Assembly: GCF_004104375.1 (NCBI RefSeq)
Contig: NZ_QOVM01000002.1
Location: forward strand, 1 to 64,000
DNA length: 64,000 nucleotides
Source: Leeuwenhoekiella aequorea
GTDB lineage: Bacteria; Bacteroidota; Bacteroidia; Flavobacteriales; Flavobacteriaceae
Direction: 5' to 3'
Positions 18,941-27,616 of this stretch are shown here, one piece after another. The position numbers and the translations under genes were made by a program. The notes below the pieces were generated by a model that ran no database searches, was not told where the DNA came from, and saw only the letters and a list, made by a program, of their open reading frames with translations. Each line of letters opens with the position of its first letter. Positions within the stretch are counted from its first letter, which is position 1.

Positions 18941-19717
18941 ATGGCATTATCATTTTATAAATACCAAGGAACTGGCAACGATTTTGTAATTATTGACAAT
19001 CGGCAGCAAGTGTTTTCCAAAAATAATACCAAACTTATTAAAGCCATGTGTGACCGTAAATTTGGCATAGGAGCAGATGGTTTAATGCTTCTTGAGAATC
19101 ACGATACACTAGATTTTACAATGGTTTATTTTAACGCAGATGGCAATCCAAGTACGATGTGTGGGAATGGCGGCCGCTGCCTGGTGGCATTTGCAAAAGA
19201 ATTAGGCGTAATATCAGATACAACAACCTTTGAAGCGGTAGATGGTATTCATGAGGCTGTAATCAAAGATAATTTAGTACATCTCAAAATGCAGGATGTT
19301 GAGAATATAAAAAATAACGATTCGTATTTATTTCTAGATACAGGATCGCCACATCATGTTACTTGGGTCAATGAAATAGAATTATACGATGTAAAGAAAG
19401 AAGGTGCAGCGATACGGTATAGTGATTTATATGGTAAAGCTGGAAGTAATATCAATTTTGTAGAGAAAACAGCTTCAGGTTACAAAATGCGTACTTATGA
19501 ACGCGGTGTAGAAGATGAAACTTTGAGTTGTGGTACGGGAGCCACGGCAGTTGCTCTTGCAATACATAAGCTTGGAAAAACAAATGAAACTAAAATTGCA
19601 CTGCAAGTAGCTGGTGGAGATCTTGAAGTACAATTTGAAGCCACCGAAGAAGGGTATAAAAATATCTTTCTTATAGGTCCCGCTAAACAAGTTTTTACAG
19701 GAGTATGGCCTATATAA
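18941..19717 (+). CDS. dapF: Diaminopimelate epimerase
   Basis: The 258-residue enzyme converts LL- to meso-diaminopimelate for lysine and peptidoglycan synthesis. The two catalytic cysteines are Cys74 in MCGNGGRC and Cys197 in SCGTGATA. The N-terminal YQGTGNDFVIID is also diagnostic. It overlaps the following GNAT gene by 13 bases and heads a three-gene run with mltG, which links precursor supply to cell-wall glycan processing. Confidence 0.97.
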   Translation: MALSFYKYQGTGNDFVIIDNRQQVFSKNNTKLIKAMCDRKFGIGADGLMLLENHDTLDFTMVYFNADGNPSTMCGNGGRCLVAFAKELGVISDTTTFEAVDGIHEAVIKDNLVHLKMQDVENIKNNDSYLFLDTGSPHHVTWVNEIELYDVKKEGAAIRYSDLYGKAGSNINFVEKTASGYKMRTYERGVEDETLSCGTGATAVALAIHKLGKTNETKIALQVAGGDLEVQFEATEEGYKNIFLIGPAKQVFTGVWPI

Positions 19718-20235
19718 CGCTAACCGGGGATCTGGTCTATCTTAGGGCTCTTGAACCTGAAGATTTAGATCTCGTTTTTAAGATTGAGAACGATGAAAAT
19801 CTTTGGGAGCTTACATCTACGATCACTCCATTTTCACGATTTTTACTTAAACAGTATCTTAAAAATTCGCATCGCGATATCTTTGAAGTAAAGCAATTAC
19901 GCTTGGTTATTTGCAAAATAGATACGTGTGAACCTGTTGGGATGATCGATCTATTTGATTTTGAGCCCAAGCACAGTAGGGCAGGTCTGGGTATTCTCAT
20001 TTTTGATAATAAAGAACGCAGAAAGGGTTATGGGGCAGAGGCTCTAGAATTAATTATTAAATATAGTTTCAAAGTCTTAGAGCTTCATCAATTATATGCT
20101 AATATCTTAGAGTCAAATTCAGGAAGTATTAATTTATTTGAAAATCAAGGATTCAAACCCATAGGTCTTAAAAAAGATTGGGTACGCATAGCAGGCAAGT
20201 TTCAAAATGAGTATTTATACCAATTAATAAAATAA
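19705..20235 (+). CDS. GNAT family N-acetyltransferase
   Basis: This 176-residue protein has the RimJ/RimL-like layout: an N-terminal LRALEPEDLDLVFKIEND segment, a motif A region with RRKGYGAEALEL for acetyl-CoA binding and a C-terminal LFENQGFKPIG. Acceptors in this group are protein N-termini or small amines; the actual one is unknown. Its ATG lies inside the end of dapF, with a GGAG just ahead, so translation is probably coupled. The mltG gene follows after two bases. Confidence 0.88.
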   Translation: MAYITLTGDLVYLRALEPEDLDLVFKIENDENLWELTSTITPFSRFLLKQYLKNSHRDIFEVKQLRLVICKIDTCEPVGMIDLFDFEPKHSRAGLGILIFDNKERRKGYGAEALELIIKYSFKVLELHQLYANILESNSGSINLFENQGFKPIGLKKDWVRIAGKFQNEYLYQLIK

Positions 20236-20237
20236 AA

Positions 20238-21281
20238 ATGTATATAAAACGAATTATCGCCGCTACGGCAATTATTGGATTGATAATAGCAGGTTTTTTC
20301 GCCTATACAATCTACGGAAAATTTTTGACGCCCAATACTGCTTTCAATAATGAAGAAGCTCATGTTTATATTCCTACAAATGCATCTTATCAAGATGTTC
20401 AAGCGGAGTTAGAGCCTCTTTTGAAGAATAAAACTTCTTTTGACGAAGTGGCTCAGCGTAAAGGATATATAGGAAATATAAAGGCGGGACATTTTATTAT
20501 TAAAAAAGGAAGTAATAATAATGATATTGTGAATGCCATACGCAGCGGTAATATTCCTATTAAGATCTCATTTAATAATCAAGAACGATTAGAGGATCTT
20601 GCGGGTAGAATTGCACAACAACTAGAGGCCGACAGTACTTCCTTAATGAAAGCATTTAAAGACACTCAGTTTCTCGAAACTAATGGGTTTACTGAAGAAA
20701 CTGCTTTAAGTATGTATTTGCCAAACACCTATGAATTTTATTGGAATACAGATGCAGTAGGTTATAGGGATAAAATGCTTACGGAGTATAAAAGATTTTG
20801 GACAGAAGATCGATTGGCAAAAGCCGAAAAACAAAATTTAACGCCTGCAGAGGTGTATACTCTGGCATCTATAGTGCAAAAGGAGACCGCAAAAAATGAT
20901 GAGCGTCCGCGTGTAGCAGGTGTTTATCTAAATAGATTGCACAATAACTGGACTTTAGATGCAGATCCCACTGTAATCTATGCCGTGAAAAGAGAATCTA
21001 ATGATTTTGATCGTGTAATTAAGCGTGTTTTATACAAAGATCTAGAAACAGATTCTCCCTACAATACCTATAAATATGCGGGTTTACCTCCCGGACCTAT
21101 TTTTATGCCAGACCTTTCTGCAATCAATGCGGTATTAAATCCTGAAAGTCATGAATACTATTTCTTTGTTGCTAACGTTTCTAAACCCGGATATCATTTG
21201 TTTGCCAAAACAATAGGTCAGCATAATGCAAATAGAAAGCAATATATCGACTGGATTAATAATCAGGGAATTAACAGATAA
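20238..21281 (+). CDS. mltG: Endolytic peptidoglycan transglycosylase
   Basis: The 347-residue protein has one N-terminal transmembrane helix (about 5-27), a LysM-like region and the YceG/MltG catalytic domain. The catalytic Glu216 lies in SIVQKETAKNDERPRVAGVYLNR; DADPTVIYA and YNTYKYAGLPPGPI are further family blocks. It cuts nascent glycan strands at the outer face of the inner membrane and so sets their length. It is the last gene of the dapF run. Confidence 0.96.
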   Translation: MYIKRIIAATAIIGLIIAGFFAYTIYGKFLTPNTAFNNEEAHVYIPTNASYQDVQAELEPLLKNKTSFDEVAQRKGYIGNIKAGHFIIKKGSNNNDIVNAIRSGNIPIKISFNNQERLEDLAGRIAQQLEADSTSLMKAFKDTQFLETNGFTEETALSMYLPNTYEFYWNTDAVGYRDKMLTEYKRFWTEDRLAKAEKQNLTPAEVYTLASIVQKETAKNDERPRVAGVYLNRLHNNWTLDADPTVIYAVKRESNDFDRVIKRVLYKDLETDSPYNTYKYAGLPPGPIFMPDLSAINAVLNPESHEYYFFVANVSKPGYHLFAKTIGQHNANRKQYIDWINNQGINR

Positions 21282-21446
21282 CTGATATATGTTAAAATTT
21301 TGATTTATATGCAATGGAAGCTATAAAATTTGTTAAAAACGGTAGCTAAATGAGTAAATGAAGATTAAAAGTAACGAATAATAACGAAAACTTTAATTTT
21401 ATAAAAAGCTTAACCATTTCATTATCAGCAACTTAATTAAAAGTTG

Positions 21447-21454
21447 TATATTTG
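21447..21454 (+). promoter_or_regulatory. Candidate -7 element for the lysozyme-like gene
   Basis: TATATTTG is an exact TAnnTTTG about 58 bases before the ATG at 21513. No TTG is present at the -33 spacing. Apart from this element, 21282-21512 shows no gene. Confidence 0.4.
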
Positions 21455-21512
21455 CCGAGTAATATAGACAGGTATATAAGTAGCGTTTGACTACCGGTCT
21501 GAAAAATTATTT

Positions 21513-22175
21513 ATGACAAGAAACATAGTAAAATTAGCAGCGCTCCCTTCTGTATTTGGTCTTGTAGCACTAAGTATGTCTATAAAAGATACAGAAATGC
21601 CTCTTGATAACTCTACTGATGGTTTAGAACTTTTTTATACAGTTCCTCAGGCAGACGAGTTAGATTCTTCTACTATTTTTGATGAAACAAAAAATTCAAG
21701 TTTAGCGACTACCGGCAAATCATTTACCGGTTTTAAAGAAGCCTTAGGGTTTAAAGAGTCACAAAATGATTACAAACGTATAAACCAGTTTGGATATTTA
21801 GGTAAATATCAATTTGGTAGAAGTACGTTACTTTTATTAGGTATTTCAGATACTGATGCATTTTTAGAAAACCCGGTTTTGCAGGAGAAAGCCTTTGTAG
21901 CAAATGCTTCGCGTAACAAATGGGTTTTACGCAAAGACATTAAGCGTTTTAGCGGTAAAAAAATGAACGGTATTACGATTACAGAATCAGGGATTTTAGC
22001 GGCCGCTCATCTGGCAGGGCCCGGAAGCGTAAAAAACTATTTACGTTCTGGAGGTGCAGACGGATTTAAGGATGCATTTGGTACTTCGGTACACAGCTAC
22101 CTTAAGAAATTTGGCGGTTATGATATCTCTTTTATCGAAGCAAATAAAAATGCTAAGGTAGATTTAGAAAGTTAA
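21513..22175 (+). CDS. Secreted lysozyme-like protein, putative muralytic
   Basis: The 220-residue protein has an N-terminal hydrophobic stretch that may be a signal (residues 7-22), a variable linker and, from about residue 72, a compact domain. The segment around Glu82 (FKESQNDYKRIN) and GKYQFGRSTL resembles the catalytic Glu and GxYQF motif of lysozyme-fold transglycosylases. A later AAAHLAGPGSVKNYL fits the same fold. Attack on peptidoglycan is therefore plausible but unproven. It follows mltG, although with its own promoter element and terminator. Confidence 0.6.
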   Translation: MTRNIVKLAALPSVFGLVALSMSIKDTEMPLDNSTDGLELFYTVPQADELDSSTIFDETKNSSLATTGKSFTGFKEALGFKESQNDYKRINQFGYLGKYQFGRSTLLLLGISDTDAFLENPVLQEKAFVANASRNKWVLRKDIKRFSGKKMNGITITESGILAAAHLAGPGSVKNYLRSGGADGFKDAFGTSVHSYLKKFGGYDISFIEANKNAKVDLES

Positions 22176-22192
22176 ATAGAAACTAAATTTTT

Positions 22193-22226
22193 AAAAAAAA
22201 CGACCTCTTTGAGGTCGTTTTTTTTA
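22193..22226. terminator. Bidirectional terminator between convergent genes
   Basis: ACGACCTC and GAGGTCGT pair around TTT and are extended by A/T pairs and T-runs on both strands. It serves the lysozyme-like gene on the plus strand and the RsmI-like gene on the minus strand. Confidence 0.88.
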
Positions 22227-22943
22227 TGCGTGAATTATAAATAATGCAGGTCTTTTGTGTAGATCAGGTTGCTTAGTTTTCCACATAGATATTGGTTTAG
22301 TGACTATAAACTCTGTGGGTAGGGTTATATCACAAGCTATACAAAGTCTGGTCGATGCATTTAATGAATTACAGAGCTCTTCAATAAGTTTGTTATTTCG
22401 ATAAGGTGTTTCAATAAACAATTGAGACTGATTATAATCTCTTGATATGGTTTCTAATCTTTTTAATTCTTGACGTTTTTCCTTCTGGTCAATAGGTAAA
22501 TAGCCGTTGAAAGCAAAATTTTGACCGTTCATACCACTACTCATCATTGCCATTAAAATAGAAGAAGGGCCTACAAGAGGAACAACCTGAATCCCTTTTT
22601 CGTGAGCCAGACGCACAATGTCTGCACCAGGATCTGCAACACCCGGCACACCAGCTTCAGACATTAATCCTATAGATATTCCTTTAAGGCAGGAGTCTAG
22701 AAAAGTTGGTATATCTGTAATATCTGTATGTTTATTTAGAGCGTGTAATCTAAGGTTTGGTTGCGATTTGTCAGTACAAAGCTGTTTGATAAATCTGCGT
22801 GCGGTTTTTTCATTTTCTACAATAAACTCATCAAGTTCATAAACAATTTTCTGCACCATACCAGGCATTACTTCTAATGGTGCCGTTTCACCTAAAGTGG
22901 TAGGGATCAAATAAAGTTTTCCAAATGTTGAATTTATATGCAT
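22224..22943 (-). CDS. Tetrapyrrole-methylase-fold SAM methyltransferase, RsmI-like
   Basis: The 239-residue protein has the tetrapyrrole-methylase fold: GKLYLIPTTLGE at the N-terminus, SEAGVPGVADPG near residue 97 and VPLVGPSSILMAMMSSG for SAM binding, then the FNGYLP segment. It is related to RsmI, which 2'-O-methylates C1402 of 16S rRNA, but it is shorter and lacks the usual IGNLxD start, so it may be the second RsmI-like paralogue found in Bacteroidota. The target RNA is not certain. The phosphatase gene lies nine bases upstream. Confidence 0.85.
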   Translation of the reverse strand: MHINSTFGKLYLIPTTLGETAPLEVMPGMVQKIVYELDEFIVENEKTARRFIKQLCTDKSQPNLRLHALNKHTDITDIPTFLDSCLKGISIGLMSEAGVPGVADPGADIVRLAHEKGIQVVPLVGPSSILMAMMSSGMNGQNFAFNGYLPIDQKEKRQELKRLETISRDYNQSQLFIETPYRNNKLIEELCNSLNASTRLCIACDITLPTEFIVTKPISMWKTKQPDLHKRPALFIIHA

Positions 22944-22952
22944 AAGTCGTAG

Positions 22953-23414
22953 TTATATCTTAGTCATTCGTTCTGCGATTTTTGAAGTTGCCTCATCGAG
23001 CATTTCAAATACAGAATCAAAGCCTCTCAAACTGTCGTTATATGGATCTGGAACATCTACTTTTTCGCCAGGAAATAATTCGTCAAGAATAAGTTTTACT
23101 TTAGCTTTATCAGCTTCTGAGCGTGCTAGATTCTGTACATCTTCGAGATTGTAAATATCCATAACGAATATGTGATCATAAGCATCAAAGTGTGCAGTTT
23201 TAAATTGCATACCACGTTGATCTGTAATATCAATTCCATTTTTTTGTGCAACAGCTATACTTCTTGAGTCTGGCAAACTACCTATATGCCAAGAACCGGT
23301 ACCGGCAGAATCTACTTGAAATTTTGTGGGATCCAGTTTTGATTTTAATAATCCTTCAGCCAAAGGAGATCTACAGATATTTCCTAAGCAGACCATAAGA
23401 ATATGTGTTTTCAT
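22953..23414 (-). CDS. Low-molecular-weight protein-tyrosine phosphatase
   Basis: The 153-residue protein opens with the P-loop VCLGNICRSP (nucleophile Cys9, Arg15) and has the general acid Asp123 in VPDPYND, so the active site is complete. It removes phosphate from tyrosine residues, often of exopolysaccharide kinases, or acts as an arsenate reductase; no such kinase is nearby. It lies between dnaA and the RsmI-like gene on the same strand. Confidence 0.93.
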   Translation of the reverse strand: MKTHILMVCLGNICRSPLAEGLLKSKLDPTKFQVDSAGTGSWHIGSLPDSRSIAVAQKNGIDITDQRGMQFKTAHFDAYDHIFVMDIYNLEDVQNLARSEADKAKVKLILDELFPGEKVDVPDPYNDSLRGFDSVFEMLDEATSKIAERMTKI

Positions 23415-23485
23415 TTCAAGAATTTTTAAAATAAGAAGTTAATCTTGATGAAAAGAATTGTAAAAAAAAGGTCTGAACAAGAGAC

Positions 23486-24916
23486 TTACATCGTAAGTTT
23501 CTTGTTCAAATCTTCTACATATTTTCTAAACTGTTTATCTGTTGCAGATAAATTATCTACAGTCTTACAAGCGTGTAATACCGTTGCGTGATCTCTTTTT
23601 CCTATTTGAGATCCTATACTTGCTAAAGAAGCCTTAGTAAGTTTTTTTGCAAAAAACATAGCTAGCTGACGGGCTTGAACAATATGTCTTTTTCTAGTTT
23701 TAGATTGTAATGTATCTACATCCATTTGAAAATAGTCACTTACTACTTTCTGGATATATTCAATAGAAACCTCGCGCTTAGTATGCTTAACATAGTTGTC
23801 AACAATACGTTTTGCAAGCTCTAGATTAATTTCTTTTCGGTTGAACGAAGAATGAGCAATTAGGGATATAATAGCTCCTTCTAGTTCTCTAATATTAGTT
23901 TTGATGTTATTTGCTAAAAACTCAACAATATCTTCTGGCATTTCGACACCATCTTGATATAGTTTATTTTTAATAATAGAAACACGTGTTTCAAATCCTG
24001 GTTGCTGCAATTCTGCAGAAAGACCCCATTTAAAACGAGATAATAAACGCTGTTCTATATCCTGCATATCTACAGGAGCTTTATCACTCGTAAGAACGAC
24101 TTGCTTTCCGTTTTGATGTAAGTGATTGAAAATGTGAAAAAATACATCTTGTGTTCCTGCTTTACCAGATAATAATTGAATATCATCAACAATTAATACA
24201 TCAATGACCTGATAGAAATGTATAAAATCGTTACGGTTATTCTTCTTTACAGACTCAATGTATTGCTGCGTAAATTTTTCTGCGGAAATATAGAGAACAG
24301 TTTTTTCTGGATATCTATCTTTAATTTGAACACCTATAGCGTGTGCTAAATGTGTTTTACCTAAACCAACACCACCAAATATTAATAAGGGATTAAAAGA
24401 CGTGCCTCCAGGCTTATTGGCAACAGCCATACCTGCAGAACGAGCTAATCTGTTTGAATCTCCCTCCAGAAAATTATCAAAATTATAATTTGGGTTTAAT
24501 TGAGATTCAATCTGTAAGTTGCGAATTCCTGGAATTATAAACGGATTCTTAAGCTCTGGATTTTTGTTTTTAAAAGGAGCATCAACCTCCTGAGACTTCA
24601 TCGTAGAAGGTCTGTTTGTACTTGGAATTTTTTCTGTAAAAGGCTGTCTGTTTCCGTAGGTGTTTTCCATACGTATTACATAAACCAGCTTTGCACTTTC
24701 CCCAAGCTCTTTTGTAAGCGAAACTTTTAAAAGTTTAACGTAATGCTCTTCTAGCCACTCGTAAAAAAATTTACTAGGAACCTGTATACTTAAAGCATTA
24801 TCTGTAAGTTTAACCGCCTTAATGGGTTCGAACCAGGTTTTGTAAGCCTGCGGGGTTATATTGTCTTGAATAAATAAGAGACAATTATCCCAAACTGTTT
24901 GCGCAGTCATACTCAT
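23486..24916 (-). CDS. dnaA: Chromosomal replication initiator DnaA
   Basis: The 476-residue protein has the N-terminal oligomerisation domain (VWDNCLLFIQD), a variable linker (about 88-125), the AAA+ domain with Walker A GGVGLGKT at 181-188 and Walker B VLIVDDIQ, and the C-terminal DNA-binding domain with GKRDHATVLHACKTV. It opens the origin of replication. I saw no cluster of TTATCCACA-type boxes in the 200 bases upstream, so the origin is not evident here. The ATG at 24916 is used; an ATG two codons later is equally possible. Confidence 0.98.
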   Translation of the reverse strand: MSMTAQTVWDNCLLFIQDNITPQAYKTWFEPIKAVKLTDNALSIQVPSKFFYEWLEEHYVKLLKVSLTKELGESAKLVYVIRMENTYGNRQPFTEKIPSTNRPSTMKSQEVDAPFKNKNPELKNPFIIPGIRNLQIESQLNPNYNFDNFLEGDSNRLARSAGMAVANKPGGTSFNPLLIFGGVGLGKTHLAHAIGVQIKDRYPEKTVLYISAEKFTQQYIESVKKNNRNDFIHFYQVIDVLIVDDIQLLSGKAGTQDVFFHIFNHLHQNGKQVVLTSDKAPVDMQDIEQRLLSRFKWGLSAELQQPGFETRVSIIKNKLYQDGVEMPEDIVEFLANNIKTNIRELEGAIISLIAHSSFNRKEINLELAKRIVDNYVKHTKREVSIEYIQKVVSDYFQMDVDTLQSKTRKRHIVQARQLAMFFAKKLTKASLASIGSQIGKRDHATVLHACKTVDNLSATDKQFRKYVEDLNKKLTM

Positions 24917-25116
24917 TATAATGGTTAAATTTTAAGTTGTTTATAATTTAGATCACTTGAAAAGTGAGAAAATGTAGAGATCTTCGTTTCTTTCAGTGCG
25001 GGGCAAATATGTGAACAAAATATGTAATAAAAAAAGAAAATTAGATTGGTTTTGTAGAATTTTTATCGCATACTAAGCTTCTTCTCGAACCTCTAATTAT
25101 ATATGTTAATAAGTCT

Positions 25117-25515
25117 ATGAAAACAAGTACAACCACTGTTAAAGTTCGTTACGCTGAAACTGATAAAATGGGAGTAGTGCATCACGCGAACTACCCAATA
25201 TACTTGGAACTCGCTCGTATTGAGTGGTTAAACGATATTGGTATTTCTTATAAAAATATGGAGGAGGAAGGTGTGATGCTGCCTGTTTATGAAATGCAAT
25301 TTTCTTTCTTAAGTCCGGCATATTTTGATGATACTTTAACCATAAAAACTATACTAAAACAATTACCTCGTGCTCGTATTACTTTTGACTACGAAATTAC
25401 TAATGAAGCGGGTAAATTATTAACAAAAGCGCAAACAACTTTGGTCTTTATCGATACCAAAACTAATAGGCCAACCCGTTGTCCAGAATATGTTTTAGAC
25501 CGACTTAAAAATTAA
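25117..25515 (+). CDS. Acyl-CoA thioesterase, YbgC/4HBT family
   Basis: The 132-residue hot-dog-fold protein has the family signature RYAETDKMGVVHHANYP with the catalytic-type Asp16, followed by ARIEWL. It should hydrolyse acyl-CoA thioesters in the cytoplasm; chain length is unknown. The gene is divergent from dnaA and overlaps the convergent YigZ-like gene by four bases at the 3' ends. Confidence 0.92.
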   Translation: MKTSTTTVKVRYAETDKMGVVHHANYPIYLELARIEWLNDIGISYKNMEEEGVMLPVYEMQFSFLSPAYFDDTLTIKTILKQLPRARITFDYEITNEAGKLLTKAQTTLVFIDTKTNRPTRCPEYVLDRLKN

Positions 25516-26129
25516 AAGTCTTCTAGCGTTGTTTTTAATCCAAAAACCAAGTCAAAACGTTCTTTTACTTGTTCAATTGCATTTTTGCGGACGCTCACGG
25601 TAATTGAACAACTTAAATGCATTTCTTGATTAACAATATCTAATTGCTCTTCTTTAATAATACGCATTACGGTATGTAAAAGTGGGTATTCAAATTGAAT
25701 ATTTAAGCTTTGTGTGATTACCTTTATCTTAATTTTTGCACTTTCTAATGCGAGTTGTGCGGCTGTTTTATAGGCTTGGATTAATCCTCCCACACCTAAG
25801 TTAGTTCCACCATAATAACGAATTACAGTTACCAGTATTTCAGTAACATCAAATGACTGGATTTGACCGTATATTGGAATTCCCGCAGAATTATTGGGTT
25901 CACCATCGTCATTTGCCCGATACTGTTCATAATTTTTTCCTAGCTGCCAAGCATAACATACGTGTGAAGCTTTATTATGATTGGTTTTTAACTGAAGTAA
26001 TATTGGTTCAATCTCATTTTCTGAACTTACTGGATGTGCTTGACCAATAAATTTACTACCCCGATCTTTAAAAAGGGATTCTTCACTGGTTGTATTAATC
26101 GTTTTATAAGTGTCTATGTTGTCAAACAT
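25512..26129 (-). CDS. YigZ/IMPACT family protein
   Basis: The 205-residue protein shows the UPF0029 N-terminal domain with SKFIGQAHPV, ASHVCYAWQLG, NDDGEPNNSAGIPI and VIRYYGGTNLGVGGL, all classic IMPACT/YigZ blocks, and a shorter C-terminal domain. The family is linked to translation control in eukaryotes; the bacterial role is not settled. It follows the EamA transporter gene by three bases. Confidence 0.93.
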   Translation of the reverse strand: MFDNIDTYKTINTTSEESLFKDRGSKFIGQAHPVSSENEIEPILLQLKTNHNKASHVCYAWQLGKNYEQYRANDDGEPNNSAGIPIYGQIQSFDVTEILVTVIRYYGGTNLGVGGLIQAYKTAAQLALESAKIKIKVITQSLNIQFEYPLLHTVMRIIKEEQLDIVNQEMHLSCSITVSVRKNAIEQVKERFDLVFGLKTTLEDF

Positions 26130-26132
26130 TAA

Positions 26133-27005
26133 TTATGATTTAACTATTGCGATACAAATAATACTAATAAGAGCTAGAAAAAATCCGAGCCAGTTTTTTC
26201 TGGACAGCTTTTCTCTAAAGAATAAAATACCTAGTAATACAGCACAAATTAAAATCCCCACATTATTTAAGGTAAATACAACCGAACTTTCGAGCTGCGG
26301 ATTTCTAAGTGCTTTTACTAAAAAGTAAATGGAATAATAATTAGGTATTCCTAAGGCGAGGCCTCCCACTAGATTCTTGAACTTTATTTTTTCATTTTGC
26401 CTCAATACTTTAAATATCAAAATTGATATGCCAATAACAAAAGCAGTTAAAAAGATAACGGCAGAGAATAATGAGATGTCATCCTGCTCAACATAGCTTG
26501 TTTCTAAATATTTTATTGTAGTATCTATAATACCGCTACCTAGAAAAACTAAAATAGGAAATAGCAGCTCATTTTTAGAGACTAGTTTAGAGGTATTATC
26601 TTTAACTGAAACTAGATATACCGCAATTAAAGCTAAAATAATGCCTGAAATTTTTAATAAACCTGCATTTTCATTATAGTATAATAAACCAAAGGCAATG
26701 GGAATGACTACGCTCATTTTTGTAGAAACAGAGACTACAGAAAGACCACTACGTTGTGTGGTGATGGCCATTAAATTAAAAATTAAAATAAATAAAAAAC
26801 CTAGAAATACAGTTCCTCCAAACCAGGAATAATTAGGAAGATCGATTAGATTTATGGGTTTTGCGTAACCAATTATACCTGCAGCACACGCAATGGCATA
26901 GTTAACTACAATTGCTTGGAAGGTGTTTATTTTAAATAAATCAAATAATTTAAATACGAGAAATATTACACTTGATGCTAAAATACTTAGAAGTAGATAA
27001 ATCAA
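26133..27005 (-). CDS. EamA/DMT family transporter
   Basis: The 290-residue protein has about ten hydrophobic helices arranged as two EamA repeats, with a conserved ending FFREKLSRKNWLGFFLALISI. It is probably a small-metabolite exporter in the inner membrane. The start appears to be TTG at 27005: it overlaps the TGA of the upstream HAD gene as TTGA, no ATG occurs before about residue 80, and the first helix would otherwise be lost. Confidence 0.88.
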   Translation of the reverse strand: MIYLLLSILASSVIFLVFKLFDLFKINTFQAIVVNYAIACAAGIIGYAKPINLIDLPNYSWFGGTVFLGFLFILIFNLMAITTQRSGLSVVSVSTKMSVVIPIAFGLLYYNENAGLLKISGIILALIAVYLVSVKDNTSKLVSKNELLFPILVFLGSGIIDTTIKYLETSYVEQDDISLFSAVIFLTAFVIGISILIFKVLRQNEKIKFKNLVGGLALGIPNYYSIYFLVKALRNPQLESSVVFTLNNVGILICAVLLGILFFREKLSRKNWLGFFLALISIICIAIVKS

Positions 27006-27616
27006 AAGTATTGTTTTTTTGTGGTGAACAATTGGGTTATATCATCTTGGCCCGGTTCTAAATGCCACGTCTTAATGTTCATAGATGCGGCTGCAGCAGT
27101 ATTTAAAATCGTGTCATCTATAAAAAACGTTTCTTCAGCAACTAATTTATTTTCTTCAATTACGTAGTCATAAATTTCTAGATCTGGTTTTCTAAGGTTT
27201 ATTTGTTGAGACAGATAAAAACGCTCAAAGCAATTCTGAAATTGAGAATAACGCAAAGCACCCATATTCTTTATTACTTGTTCAATGTGTAGGTCATTTG
27301 TATTACTTAATAAGAATAGCCTGTATTTACCTTGTTGTTTTAACTCCATTAACCAATCTAAACGGTGTTGTGGGAAATCTAAGATGATGCTATTCCACGC
27401 AGTTGTAAATGAAATCTTTGTTAGTGATGGAAATTTGTCTAAATAATTAGCTATTAATGCTTCTGTAGTAATCAGTCCTTTTTCATAACTATTATGCCAT
27501 CTATTCATATCTGCATCTATGTCCCGTATTCCCATTTTTGCTAATGCTTCTTCAGGAGCTTTTTTGTCGAGATTTATAAAAACATCTCCAAAATCAAATA
27601 GTAGATTTTTAATCAT
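27002..27616 (-). CDS. HAD-superfamily hydrolase (HAD-IA)
   Basis: The 204-residue protein has HAD motif I as LLFDFGDVFINLD (the nucleophile Asp and the DxD-like spacing are slightly unusual, with Gly-Asp-Val following), motif II LLSNTN, motif III KPDLEIYD and motif IV FIDDT. It resembles YihX-like phosphatases of sugar phosphates. It overlaps ribD by eight bases and the transporter by three, so it belongs to the ribD operon; dephosphorylation of the riboflavin intermediate is a tempting but unproven role. Confidence 0.88.
   Translation of the reverse strand: MIKNLLFDFGDVFINLDKKAPEEALAKMGIRDIDADMNRWHNSYEKGLITTEALIANYLDKFPSLTKISFTTAWNSIILDFPQHRLDWLMELKQQGKYRLFLLSNTNDLHIEQVIKNMGALRYSQFQNCFERFYLSQQINLRKPDLEIYDYVIEENKLVAEETFFIDDTILNTAAAASMNIKTWHLEPGQDDITQLFTTKKQYF

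Noticed and set aside
24917-25116. Replication origin next to dnaA
   Set aside because: No cluster of DnaA boxes (TTATCCACA-like) was found upstream of dnaA.
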